A stretch of 64,000 bases of DNA from positions 2,654,001 through 2,718,000 of the forward strand of contig NC_008554.1 in NCBI RefSeq assembly GCF_000014965.1. The letters are read 5' to 3'. Under the pieces are notes generated by a model, which ran no database searches, was not told where the DNA came from, and saw only the letters and a list, made by a program, of their open reading frames with translations. Positions within the stretch are counted from its first letter, which is position 1, and each line of letters opens with the position of its first letter. The DNA is from Syntrophobacter fumaroxidans MPOB. Its GTDB lineage: Bacteria; Desulfobacterota; Syntrophobacteria; Syntrophobacterales; Syntrophobacteraceae. Below are positions 41,144 to 49,200 of the stretch, piece by piece. A program made the position numbers and the translations under genes.

Positions 41144-42261
41144 CCCGTTTCACCTCCCGCCGGAAAAACCGGCTCCTCGCGCGGCAGCCTCCCGCCGCTT
41201 TCCAGGAATCGGCGCAGGCAGGCATCCGGGCTCGGATGGTTTTCCTCTCCGAGAATCGTGTACGCCAGGGCCGGACAGTTGCCCCGGCAGTAGGGGATGT
41301 ACTCGCAGCCGCGGCAGAAGGAAAATTCGCCCAGCGGGACCTCGCGCCGCCGCCGCAGCCGTTCGAGCTCGGGATGGCCGCGCCACACTTCGCGCAGATC
41401 GTCCCGGTTGATGCGTCCGAGCTCGATGTGGCTCATCTGACTGCAGGGAACGATCACCCCGTCCGCGCGCACGGCAAGGCGCGCGAACACCCCGCCGCAG
41501 CTTCGCAGATATCCCGCGCCGGGAAACCCCGGCGCTCGGTTTTGCCTCGCCCGTTCCATTTCCAGCCATTGCCGCGCCTCGGCCAGGGGCCCGGCCGAGG
41601 CCGAGACCCTCCCGGGGTGCCCGGCGGCGAGCGTCAAAAGGGTTTCCATCGCCAGCGAGCGCTCCTCCACGCTCAGCTGCAGGTGCTCCGCGTTGTGCCG
41701 GCACAGCCCCATGTACGAAGCGGCATTCGTGGAAAAGCCGGGGAGGGAGAGCGTGTCCAGGAGCAACCGGGCGATACTTTCGAGATCGTGCACGTTGTGC
41801 TTGTGGATGGTCACCCTGGCGGTGACCGGAATGTTGTGCCTTCGCAGGGCGCGGATAGCCTCGAGAGCCTTTTGGAAAGTCCCCGGGCCCCGGCAGATGT
41901 CGTGGGTCTCGGGGCGGGAGCCGTCGACGGAAACCTGGATGGAATCGCATCGTCCGGTGGCGGCGATCGATACTGCCGTGTCCTCATCGATCAAGGTCCC
42001 GTTGCTCAAGATCGAAAACCGCATGCGGTTTCGAACGATCCCCCGCAGGATTTCATCGAAGTCGGAGCGGCGGAAAGGCTCGCCGCCCGACAGGCACACG
42101 CCGAGCACGGCGCACCGGTTCAACTCCTCGAAGAACCGGAGCCATTCCCCGGTCCCGAGATCCCGGGCGACCTCTCCCGCGCTGGAAAAGTGCGAACAAT
42201 ACGCGCAGCGCAGGTTACACTCACCGGTGATGGAAATGTCCATGCTTTTCGGGGTTTGCAT
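41140..42261 (-). CDS. scmE: SynChlorMet radical SAM/SPASM protein ScmE
   Basis: 373 residues. ITGECNLRCAYCSHF gives Cys15, Cys19 and Cys22 for the AdoMet-binding cluster. CLSGGEPFRRSDFDEIL and SIQVSVDGSRPETHD are barrel motifs. The SPASM end has CGGVFARLAVRADGVIVPCSQ and FCRGCEYIPYCRGNCPA. It is PqqE-like and presumably installs a crosslink or other modification on the cassette's peptide. The ATG at 42261 overlaps the scmD stop by one base (TGATG), which fixes the start and shows coupling with its PqqD-like partner. Confidence 0.87.
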   Translation of the reverse strand: MQTPKSMDISITGECNLRCAYCSHFSSAGEVARDLGTGEWLRFFEELNRCAVLGVCLSGGEPFRRSDFDEILRGIVRNRMRFSILSNGTLIDEDTAVSIAATGRCDSIQVSVDGSRPETHDICRGPGTFQKALEAIRALRRHNIPVTARVTIHKHNVHDLESIARLLLDTLSLPGFSTNAASYMGLCRHNAEHLQLSVEERSLAMETLLTLAAGHPGRVSASAGPLAEARQWLEMERARQNRAPGFPGAGYLRSCGGVFARLAVRADGVIVPCSQMSHIELGRINRDDLREVWRGHPELERLRRRREVPLGEFSFCRGCEYIPYCRGNCPALAYTILGEENHPSPDACLRRFLESGGRLPREEPVFPAGGETG

Positions 42262-42566
42262 CAGCCGCACGGCGGTTCCCGATCCCCGTCTTGGAGCCGC
42301 GCGAGGCCGCGATCGAGCAGGTCCTGCACGAAGGCGATCACCCGATCTTGCGCGTCATCGGGGACATCATCGCACTCGGCGCGAATCGACTCGACGATTT
42401 GCGCGACGGTGTGGTGTCCGTCGAGCAACTTCCAGATAAACACGGACACGGGATTGAGACCGAAGGCGTTGCCCGATTCCGGATCGAACAGAATAGCCCA
42501 GTCGTCGAACTCCTCGCGCAGGACGATCAGGGGGTTGGCAATCGGCTTGCTCAGATGCATTCTCAT
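42261..42566 (-). CDS. scmD: SynChlorMet cassette PqqD-like protein ScmD
   Basis: 101 residues with the PqqD fold signature: PLIVLREEFDDWAILFDPES, GNAFGLNPVSVFIWKLLDG, HHTVAQIVESI and VIAFVQDLLDRGL. PqqD-like proteins are winged-helix peptide chaperones that hold the leader of a precursor for a radical-SAM/SPASM enzyme. It is the first gene of the cassette, directly ahead of scmE and coupled to it. Like other PqqD homologues it has no catalytic residues. Its likely partner is the small peptide encoded at 39423-39641. Confidence 0.88.
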   Translation of the reverse strand: MRMHLSKPIANPLIVLREEFDDWAILFDPESGNAFGLNPVSVFIWKLLDGHHTVAQIVESIRAECDDVPDDAQDRVIAFVQDLLDRGLARLQDGDREPPCG

Positions 42567-43048
42567 TCACCTCATCGAACGGTTGAAGCGGCCCGTAATC
42601 GCCGCGGAACGGCTGCCGGTCAAGACATGGCGGGGCGGTGGGCATCGGCCTTGGATGGGCGCCCGCGGCACAGCCCTATGTCATGCCCGAACGCCCGACG
42701 CCGTGGACGGGAGCCAGGCGGATCGAGCAACCGGTCTGAGCATGTCGTTATTACTAACATGCACGGGCGCCGCGGTCAAACCACCCGAATGCCAAGCCGG
42801 ACAAGGCAGCGGGGGCCGGGCCGAACATGTCCCCACCCCTCGCTGAAAGTATTTTTCCATGGATCGCACCTTTTTTGATTATCGTACTTGATATTCCTGC
42901 CGAAGATGCTATAGTGCGCCATTCTTGTAAAGGGGTTCGATATTTCGGGGTATGCAGGAAATCGGTCTTTCGCCTCACAGAACGTTTCCGTAGTAGCTCT
43001 GAGTAGCGCGCCACCAGTTAGAACGAAAACTTACGAAAGGAATTGCAA
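42567..43048. other. Divergent intergenic region between the cassette and the cold-shock gene
   Basis: 482 bases. The right part has the cold-shock promoter (42888-42915) and an untranslated leader of about 125 bases, normal for csp genes. The scmD promoter should lie in 42567-42800 on the minus strand, but no clear boxes were found there. Open frames crossing the region were rejected. Confidence 0.5.
42888..42915 (+). promoter_or_regulatory. Probable sigma-70 promoter of the cold-shock gene
   Basis: TTGATA (42888) and TATAGT (42910) with a 16-base spacer. Transcription from about 42922 would give a 5' leader of roughly 125 bases before the start codon, typical of cold-shock mRNAs whose leader controls temperature-dependent translation. 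Confidence 0.6.
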
Positions 43049-43249
43049 ATGGCGGAAGGTCGAGTCAAGTGGTTCAATGATCAAAAGGGCTATGGATTCA
43101 TCGAAACCGGCAGTGGGCCGGACGTGTTCGTCCATCACAGCTCGATTGAAGGAGTAGGCTTCAAAACCCTCAGCGAGGGCCAGGAAGTGACCTTCGAAAT
43201 TGAAAAGGGCGCAAAAGGCCCTCAGGCGGTGCGGGTTAAGAAGCTCTAG
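43049..43249 (+). CDS. Cold-shock protein, CspA family
   Basis: 66 residues, the standard single cold-shock domain. The nucleic-acid-binding motifs RNP1 (KGYGFI) and RNP2 (VFVHHSSI) are intact, after VKWFNDQ. It binds single-stranded RNA and DNA and acts as an RNA chaperone. GAAAGGAATTGCAA provides the ribosome binding site and fixes the ATG. It has its own promoter and terminator, so it is monocistronic and not part of the cassette. Confidence 0.97.
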   Translation: MAEGRVKWFNDQKGYGFIETGSGPDVFVHHSSIEGVGFKTLSEGQEVTFEIEKGAKGPQAVRVKKL

Positions 43250-43287
43250 TCGAAGCTTCCGGACTGACCCGGGCGCATAGAAAATCG

Positions 43288-43325
43288 AGAGGCCGAGGAG
43301 CATTTCCCCGGCCTCTTTCGTTTTG
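43288..43325 (+). terminator. Rho-independent terminator of the cold-shock gene
   Basis: AGAGGCCG / CGGCCTCT stem with a 13-base loop, followed by TTCGTTTT, about 40 bases after the stop codon. Confidence 0.85.
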
Positions 43326-43382
43326 GGACGTCTTCTCTTCAGAATCCGGGGGCGACATCGAGAGCGTCCGCCCGGAACGGCA

Positions 43383-43706
43383 TCAATACAGCGCCCTGAC
43401 GGCGTTGTGTTTCCTGTTGTAGATCATGTGGCTGTTCTGCTGGAGCTGCCGGTTGAGGCTCGCGCGCTCGTATCGGGTCAGCCTCCCCTCGGAAACCAGC
43501 CTGTAGTAACGATTCTTGATGTGATTGAGATTGTTCTGCAAGATCTCGGACTCAGCCACGCTGAGCTGGCCGGACCGTATTCCATGGTCGATCCGGCTCT
43601 GCTGTTTCGCAACCTTATCCGGAATGGATTCCGCGCAGGCGGCTCCCGTCACCAGCACGAACACCGCCGCAATCATGAACAGCACCACAAAGGATTTCTT
43701 CTTCAT
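43383..43706 (-). CDS. Small exported protein of unknown function
   Basis: 107 residues. A signal peptide (SFVVLFMIAAVFVLVTGAACA, cleavage after ACA near residue 25) precedes an 80-residue basic, helix-prone mature part with repeated Gln/Asn/Arg positions (DKVAKQQSRIDHGIRSGQLS, LQNNLNHIKNRYYRLVSEGR). The repeated [QN]xxxIxxGxLS-like segments suggest a helical-hairpin protein similar to small periplasmic helical-repeat proteins seen in deltaproteobacteria. No cysteine is in the mature part. GGAGGAAGCCCTC upstream supports the ATG. Function unknown. Confidence 0.8.
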   Translation of the reverse strand: MKKKSFVVLFMIAAVFVLVTGAACAESIPDKVAKQQSRIDHGIRSGQLSVAESEILQNNLNHIKNRYYRLVSEGRLTRYERASLNRQLQQNSHMIYNRKHNAVRALY

Positions 43707-44037
43707 AGAGGGCTTCCTCCAACTGTCCTTCGTTAATCCCCAAGTGCTTCCTCATTCAGCCTGCTTCCACTCATCCGGCCGCACGGGATTCACCCCCCGC
43801 ATGTCGTAGACCGGTGTCACCCCATGGAGGCGCGGTCCCCCAGCCGAAGCGACAACGCCGCTCAATCGACTGTCCGCCGGAGCTTCCGGAGCCCCGTGAA
43901 CCGTCCTCGTTTTTTCGATCCGAATCCCGGCCAACGGCCCGCGCGAACCGCGCCGGACTGCCCGGGTCCCGCGCCGCGCGTTCCCGTCGTTCCACGCGGA
44001 CCTCCCGGTCATGTCGTCGATGGCCGAATCCCTCCCC
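43707..44037. other. Intergenic region between the CBS-domain gene and the small exported protein gene
   Basis: 331 bases between two minus-strand genes. I see no supported promoter, terminator or gene; GC-rich frames here have no motif. Confidence 0.4.
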
Positions 44038-44496
44038 CTACTTATCGGAGGGAAGGAGCGTTCGCAACACATCTTCCTTGCCGATGATCCCGATCAGCTT
44101 GTTCCCATCCACCACCGGCAGAGTGTGAAGGTTCTTGTTCACCATCAGCCGCGCCACTTCCTCGATGGTGGTGTCCGGGCTGACGGTCACCGGCTCGCGC
44201 GTCATGGCCTCACCCACCGTGACGGCCGAAATCTTCTGTACCTCCTTCTCGAACCGGCTCGGCGAGGTGAGCGGAATGAAACTGTCCAGGAGGTTGAAAA
44301 CGGACGGCAGGGGAAACCGTTTCTGCTGCGCGATCAGATCGCTCTGGCAGAGGATGCCCACCAGGTTCCCGCGATCGTCGATCACGGGGAGACCGTTGAT
44401 GTGTTTGTCCAGCAGGAGTTTCGCCGCCTGAACGATCTCCGTTTGCGGAGAAACCGATATGACGTCCCGGGTCATGATATCCGCGACTCTGAGCAT
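44038..44496 (-). CDS. CBS-domain pair protein
   Basis: 152 residues made of two CBS domains: ADIMTRDVISVSPQTEIVQA ... HINGLPVIDDRGNLVGILCQSDL, and GEAMTREPVTVSPDTTIEEV ... LHTLPVVDGNKLIGIIGKEDVL. The pair forms a Bateman module that binds adenine nucleotides and senses energy or redox state. No catalytic domain is attached, so it probably regulates a partner. The ATG at 44496 is preceded by GGGAGGAAGGCGTAC. A longer reading upstream is not domain-like. Confidence 0.92.
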   Translation of the reverse strand: MLRVADIMTRDVISVSPQTEIVQAAKLLLDKHINGLPVIDDRGNLVGILCQSDLIAQQKRFPLPSVFNLLDSFIPLTSPSRFEKEVQKISAVTVGEAMTREPVTVSPDTTIEEVARLMVNKNLHTLPVVDGNKLIGIIGKEDVLRTLLPSDK

Positions 44497-45093
44497 GTAC
44501 GCCTTCCTCCCCCGACCTTCCGGTCCGCCGGATGCGCCCGCGGCGGGCCGCTCCCGGGCCATGCCGCCGCACCGACACTTCTCGCCAAAGCCTTGCCTTC
44601 GTTCAGCACCGATCGAACGAGACCTCATGGAAGCCGGGCAACCCCGAGCCTCCTTCCCGACAAGCATACCCAAACCGGCCCGTCATCGCCAACAGGAAAG
44701 AAACGGGAACCGCTCTTTGCGTGAAAATTCCCCGTCCCGGCCCATTTTCACGGCTCGTCGGGACTCGCCCGACGCGGGTCGGGTCGAGCACGGATGCCGG
44801 CGCAAGGCCCGGCCTCCGGGCGGACCGGCAGCCCGGGCGCTTGCGGCTCAGACGCTCTTATACGGATTTGCTTTCAAAATGATACTCTCAAAGCGTGGGG
44901 GACGTATCCCCCACACCCCCTCGCCGCTTCGCGGCTCCGTGTGGCGCTGCGGCGGCGGCCTTCGGCCAGTCGCCGACAGCGCCGAGCACTCGGCCTCACG
45001 CGCTTGCGCGTGTGGCCGAAACTTGGGGGGTGCGGGGGAATCATTCCCCCGCTCTTTTGTGCTTGAAAGATCCATCTTGCGCGCAACTTCTTA
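44497..45093. other. Intergenic region containing MITE copy 3
   Basis: 597 bases between the CBS-domain gene and the end of the dehydrogenase gene. Apart from MITE copy 3 (44868-45090) nothing else is supported. The MITE ends only three bases from the dehydrogenase stop codon. Confidence 0.6.
44868..45090 (-). repeat. MITE-like element, copy 3 (core 44879-45075)
   Basis: A 197-base core with the ATGATAC end on the left and ATGGATC end (reverse complement) on the right. It has outer TTGCTTTCAA and TTGCGCGCAA but no 80-base flank segment. It is nearly identical to copies 1, 2 and 4 across the core. Confidence 0.85.
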
Positions 45094-46680
45094 TTAAAGA
45101 CGCCGCACCATCGTGCGAACCTGCTCGTGCATGTAGAGCGGCAGGTAATACAGTCCTCCCGCATTCTTCCCGCTCGAGCCCGACCCCTTCCATCCCCCGA
45201 AAGGCTGGAACCCCGGCCAGGCGCCGGTGGTGGACCCCTGGGGACGATTGGCGTAAACGACGCCCGCCTGGATGCCGTCGAAAAACCGGTCCGCTTCTTC
45301 CCGCGAACCGTAAAAGCCGGCGGTGAGGCCATAGTCCGCGTCGTTTGCGATTTGCATCGCCTCATTTAGGTTGTCGACCTTCGCCACCAGGGCGATGGGG
45401 ACGAACATCTCGGTCTTCCACAGGCGATGGGTCAGGGGCACGTCGGCCACCAGCGTCGGAGCGCAGAAATAGCCCCTTGCGTACCGGCCTTCCGTCAGCA
45501 CTTCACCGCCGGTCAGGAAGCTCCCGGCTTGTCCCAGCTCCCGGGCGAAATTCCTGAAATCGCGTTGCGCGCCTTCGCTGATTACGGGTCCCATGGTGAC
45601 GCCGCGCTCGGTCGGGTCCCCGACGACCAGCTTCGCCGTCATTGCTCTCAAGCGGTCCGCCAAGGCATTGTAGACGGGCGCCTCGACCAGCACTCTCGAG
45701 CATGCCGAGCATTTCTGCCCCTGCAGCCCGAAGCAGGAGCGGGTTATCCCGCTTGCAGCGTCATCGAGATCGGCGTTACGCGAGACGATCGTCGGATTCT
45801 TGCCGCCCAGTTCCAGGATGACGGGGCGCACCCACGGCCCCCTGGCAAAAGCGCGCCAGATGCCCATGCCGACTTCTTTCGAACCGGTGAAGGTGACTCC
45901 CGCCACATCGGGATGGTCGAGCAAAGCCTGGCCCAGGGTGTCGCCCGGGCCGGTGACGAAGTTGATCACCCCCGGGGGAAGCCCCGCATCACGCATGCAC
46001 TCCGCAATCAGCCGAGCCGACCAGGGCGTGAGGGAAGCGGGCTTGACCACCACGGTGTTGCCGGCGACCAGGGCGGCTCCCGCCGGGCCTCCCGTCAACG
46101 CGCACGGATAATTGAACGGACTGATGACCAGCCAGACCCCATAGGGCCGCAAGACCGAAACATTGCGCGAATCGAACCCCTGCAACGGATCGCGTCCCAT
46201 CTCGGCGACGAAACCGTTGCCGGCCTCCATGCGTTCACAGGAATATCGAATCAGGTCGGCGGTTTCCGCCGCGTCTCCGAGAGCCTCCATGCGATTCTTG
46301 CCCACCTCCAGGGCCATCGCAACGCCTATGTCGAAAATGCGGTCGTCTATTCTGTCGGCCGCTTTTCGCAACAACGCCGCTCGCTCCCGCCAGGGAGTGC
46401 GACTCCATTTCGGGAAGGCCTCCCTGGCGGCCGCAACCGCCGCATGGGCCTCCCGCGGGCCTCCTTTTTGAAACACGCCCAGGATCACCTCCGTGTCGGC
46501 TGGTGAACGGTCCTCGAACTTGTCCACGGCGAAAAGGTCTTTCCCGTTGACCAGCATCCCGTATTCCCGGCCCAGTCGTGCCCGGGTCCGGGCCAGGGCC
46601 TCTTCGAACCGCGCGTGAAGGACTTCGGGGGGATCGAACATGGTGGAATAGGTGAGTCTGAATCCGGTTTCAGCCGCCAT
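45094..46680 (-). CDS. Delta-1-pyrroline-5-carboxylate dehydrogenase-like aldehyde dehydrogenase
   Basis: 528 residues, aldehyde dehydrogenase superfamily. The catalytic Glu is in VILELGGKNPTIV and the catalytic Cys in GLQGQKCSACSRV; QGQKCSA is typical of pyrroline-5-carboxylate dehydrogenases, which oxidise glutamate semialdehyde to glutamate in proline breakdown. The N-terminal GREYGMLVNGKDLFAVDKFE and FNYPCALTGGPAGAALVAGN also fit that group. ATG 46680 has GGAGGTTCGTTTGCG just before it. No proline dehydrogenase gene is near. It sits alone between inverted MITE copies 3 and 4. Confidence 0.88.
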   Translation of the reverse strand: MAAETGFRLTYSTMFDPPEVLHARFEEALARTRARLGREYGMLVNGKDLFAVDKFEDRSPADTEVILGVFQKGGPREAHAAVAAAREAFPKWSRTPWRERAALLRKAADRIDDRIFDIGVAMALEVGKNRMEALGDAAETADLIRYSCERMEAGNGFVAEMGRDPLQGFDSRNVSVLRPYGVWLVISPFNYPCALTGGPAGAALVAGNTVVVKPASLTPWSARLIAECMRDAGLPPGVINFVTGPGDTLGQALLDHPDVAGVTFTGSKEVGMGIWRAFARGPWVRPVILELGGKNPTIVSRNADLDDAASGITRSCFGLQGQKCSACSRVLVEAPVYNALADRLRAMTAKLVVGDPTERGVTMGPVISEGAQRDFRNFARELGQAGSFLTGGEVLTEGRYARGYFCAPTLVADVPLTHRLWKTEMFVPIALVAKVDNLNEAMQIANDADYGLTAGFYGSREEADRFFDGIQAGVVYANRPQGSTTGAWPGFQPFGGWKGSGSSGKNAGGLYYLPLYMHEQVRTMVRRL

Positions 46681-46736
46681 CGCAAACGAACCTCCTTCCT
46701 TGCCGCATCTGGAATGTGGGGGTGGCGAGCCCCGCC

Positions 46737-46771
46737 TGTTATTCATTATGTCAAAGCTGACACAATGAATA
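46737..46771. promoter_or_regulatory. Inverted repeat upstream of the dehydrogenase gene
   Basis: TTATTCATT-TGTC and its near-exact complement GACA-AATGAATAA form a dyad across about 34 bases, 57-90 bases before the start codon. The AT-rich symmetric sequence in GC-rich surroundings suggests a regulator binding site. Confidence 0.45.
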
Positions 46772-46905
46772 ACGGAACCGGCCCCGGCTGTCCAGGAAAA
46801 CCGACCGTTCCCGGCAACGGCCGCAGGCGCCCTCGAATGGCCGCCTTGCGGACCACGCGGACCGCGCCTTGCTTGATACCACGTTGCGTTTAAGATGACG
46901 GCATT

Positions 46906-46934
46906 GGGCGGGAGGGCATAAAGTCCTCCCCTAC
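46906..46934 (-). repeat. Short palindromic repeat, TTTAT-loop family, member D
   Basis: On the minus strand GTAGGGGAGG, then a stem GGAGGAC-TTTAT-GCCCTCC and CGCCC. It matches member B at 11584 almost base for base. It lies 12 bases from MITE copy 4. Confidence 0.65.
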
Positions 46935-46946
46935 GTTTGATACGAA

Positions 46947-47225
46947 GTTACCTGGAAAATAGATTCCCGGGTGAGTCCATTTTCATGCTTCGCGGGTGTC
47001 GCAGGGGGCATGGATAATTGCGTTCAAGATGGATCTTTCAAGCACAAAAGAGCGGGGGAATGATTCCCCCGCACCCCCCAAGTTTCGGCCACACGCGCAA
47101 GCGCGTGAGGCCGAGTGCTCGGCGCTGTCGGCGACTGGCCGAAGGCCGCCGCCGCAGCGCCACACGGAGCCGCGAAGCGGCGAGGGGGTGGGGGGGATAC
47201 GTCCCCCATGCTTTTAGAGTATCAT
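46947..47225 (+). repeat. MITE-like element, copy 4 (core 47029-47225 plus flank), core inverted relative to flank
   Basis: The flank (46947-47028) has the same hairpin and GCTTCGCGGGTGTCGCAGGG as copies 1 and 2, but here it joins the ATGGATC end of the 197-base core instead of the ATGATAC end. The core is otherwise intact. The right outer sequence (CGACTCCGT on the minus strand) lacks the usual TTGCGTTCAA. Confidence 0.85.
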
Positions 47226-47265
47226 ACGGAGTCGTTCGGCATTGCGGAGCTTCAACTCGAAGCGT

Positions 47266-49200
47266 CTAGGTCTTGAATGCCTTGAATCGAACGGCCAGGA
47301 TCGTGATGTCGTCGGCCTGGGGCTCTCCGGAGGAATAATCCCGGACGGACTCGAGGACCTCCCTCACGACCGTTTCCGGCGACCCGTCGGGGACGGACCG
47401 GAGCGCCGTCATGAGCCTGGCGCCCGTGTACAGCTCACGCCGGGCATCCATCGCTTCCGAGACCCCGTCCGTATACACCAGGATCGTGTCACCGGGGATC
47501 AGACTCAATGTCCCGGTCTTGTACCGGGCATCATCGAAGGTTCCCAGAAAAACCCCGGGGGGGATTTCCACCCAGACCGGCTCCCCTCCCTCGCGCAGCA
47601 GGACCGGCGGCACGTGGCCTCCGTTGGAATAGCGCAGCTCTCCCGTTCTCAGGTCGAGAACGGCGCAAAACACCGTCACGAACATCATGGATTCGTTGTC
47701 GATGCAAAGCTCGGCATTCACCCGCTCCAGGACCTCCGACGGTTCCATGCCGAGCTCGGTCACCCCTTTCAACAGGGTCTTGCTCACCGCCATGAAAAGA
47801 GCGGCGGGAATGCCTTTTCCCGAAACGTCGCCCACAACGAAGAAGAGATGGTCACGGTCCAGAAAAAAGAAGTCGTACAAATCCCCGCCGATTTCCCTGG
47901 CCGGCTCGAGAGTGGCGAAAACTTCGACCACCTCCGTTTCGGGAAGCGACGGGAACCGCTTGGGCAGAAAGCTCATCTGAATGGTCCGGGCGATCTTCAG
48001 CTCGCTCTCCATCCGCTCCTTGGATGCGGTGGTCTCGGCGAGGTTGGCGATATACTCCTTGAGCGCCGACTTCATCTCTTTGAAAGAACGGGTCAGGCGG
48101 CCGATTTCGTCGTTGCTCCTCGGTTCCGGAAGCTCGATGTCCAGGTTGCCTTTGGCAATCTCGTGCGTGGTCGCGTCCAGAAAACGGAGCGGCCTGGTGA
48201 TGGTCTGGGAGATCATCGCCACCGTGAAGAAGAGGAACAGGAAACCGATCAGGCCGATGATGACCACTTCCTTTCCCAGGTCCCAGACATCCGCGTACAG
48301 CTCGTCCTCGGGGAAAATGACTCCGACGGACCAGCCGTTGGAAGGCAGAGGAGCGTAGTACATCCAGGATTTTTTCCCGGAAGCGAAGTCCACCAGGGGA
48401 ATGAAGTCTTCGCGGCCCGCGATCATGTCTCTGCCGATGTCGCGCAGGTTCCGATCCGCATTCTCCTCGGCAATGCTGAAGATGCTCTTGCGCATGATGA
48501 AACCGTTGTCCGGATACGTGACGAAGACCCCGTTGCGCGTGATGACGAAGGCATACCCCGTTCGGTATATCGTCACCGAGGACAGGATCTCCGTGAGCCA
48601 CGACAGTGAGATATCGGCCGTCACGATGCCCTGGAAATCCTTCTCGCCGTCGGCTTCCTTGTAAAATGGAACGGAAACCGTGGCCATGACGATGTTGCCG
48701 CCCCCCTCATCGTAATACGGCTCGCTCCAGACCACCTCTTTGAGCAACTTGGGAATCTGGTACCAGTCCATGACGAAGTACCGATAGTCCTCGCCGCCGA
48801 GGACTTCGGACTTGATACTGCCGTTGCTCCCCCGGTAGCAGTAGGGCGCGAAGTATTCGGTATCCGGTTCGTAGTTGTACGGCTCGTAGGCAATTATGGA
48901 GCCGTAGACTTCCGGGTTGTTGGCAACGGCCGACTGCACCAGGTGGAAGATATCGACCACGCCGTAGGGATACCGCCCAATGACGGAAGCCATGTTCAGG
49001 GGGACCTTTTCCACTCCCTGCAGCACGCTCTCGATCCGGTACACCGTCGATCGTGCAAGATTCCTGGCATTTTCCTCCACATCCCTGATGACGGTCTTCT
49101 TCGACGAATAGTAATTGTAGGAAAAGGCCGCGCTGAAAATGCAGGCACTACTGGCGAGGATGAAAACCATCAACTTGAAAGCGAGACCGCGGTTCTTCAT
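47266..49200 (-). CDS. Cache-HAMP-PP2C (SpoIIE/RsbU-type) membrane phosphatase
   Basis: 644 residues. N-terminal membrane helix (LMVFILASSACIFSAAFSY), a periplasmic dCache-like sensor (about 40-320, with IAYEPYNYEPDTEYFAPYCY and GYAFVITRNGVFVTYPDNG), a second helix (VVIIGLIGFLFLFFTVAMIS), HAMP (ITRPLRFLDATTHEIAKGNL) and a PP2C-type phosphatase domain (AREIGGDLYDFFFLD, DVSGKGIPAALFMA, YSNGGHVPPVLL, ILVYTDGVSEA, QADDITILAV). Metal-binding aspartates are all present. Such proteins dephosphorylate anti-sigma antagonists. It is coupled by a 4-base overlap to the binding-protein gene upstream. Confidence 0.93.
   Translation of the reverse strand: MKNRGLAFKLMVFILASSACIFSAAFSYNYYSSKKTVIRDVEENARNLARSTVYRIESVLQGVEKVPLNMASVIGRYPYGVVDIFHLVQSAVANNPEVYGSIIAYEPYNYEPDTEYFAPYCYRGSNGSIKSEVLGGEDYRYFVMDWYQIPKLLKEVVWSEPYYDEGGGNIVMATVSVPFYKEADGEKDFQGIVTADISLSWLTEILSSVTIYRTGYAFVITRNGVFVTYPDNGFIMRKSIFSIAEENADRNLRDIGRDMIAGREDFIPLVDFASGKKSWMYYAPLPSNGWSVGVIFPEDELYADVWDLGKEVVIIGLIGFLFLFFTVAMISQTITRPLRFLDATTHEIAKGNLDIELPEPRSNDEIGRLTRSFKEMKSALKEYIANLAETTASKERMESELKIARTIQMSFLPKRFPSLPETEVVEVFATLEPAREIGGDLYDFFFLDRDHLFFVVGDVSGKGIPAALFMAVSKTLLKGVTELGMEPSEVLERVNAELCIDNESMMFVTVFCAVLDLRTGELRYSNGGHVPPVLLREGGEPVWVEIPPGVFLGTFDDARYKTGTLSLIPGDTILVYTDGVSEAMDARRELYTGARLMTALRSVPDGSPETVVREVLESVRDYSSGEPQADDITILAVRFKAFKT

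Larger units (their letters stand above)
46681..47265. other. Intergenic region containing a palindromic repeat and MITE copy 4
   Basis: 585 bases upstream of the dehydrogenase and downstream of the PP2C gene. It holds palindromic repeat D (46906-46934) and MITE copy 4 (46947-47225). At 46737-46768 a near-palindrome, TTATTCATTATGTC / GACACAATGAATAA, could be an operator for the dehydrogenase. No other gene is supported. Confidence 0.6.

Noticed and set aside
33243-47225. CRISPR array or insertion sequence explaining the repeats
   Set aside because: Four copies are kilobases apart with no spacers, no cas genes and no transposase, so neither fits.
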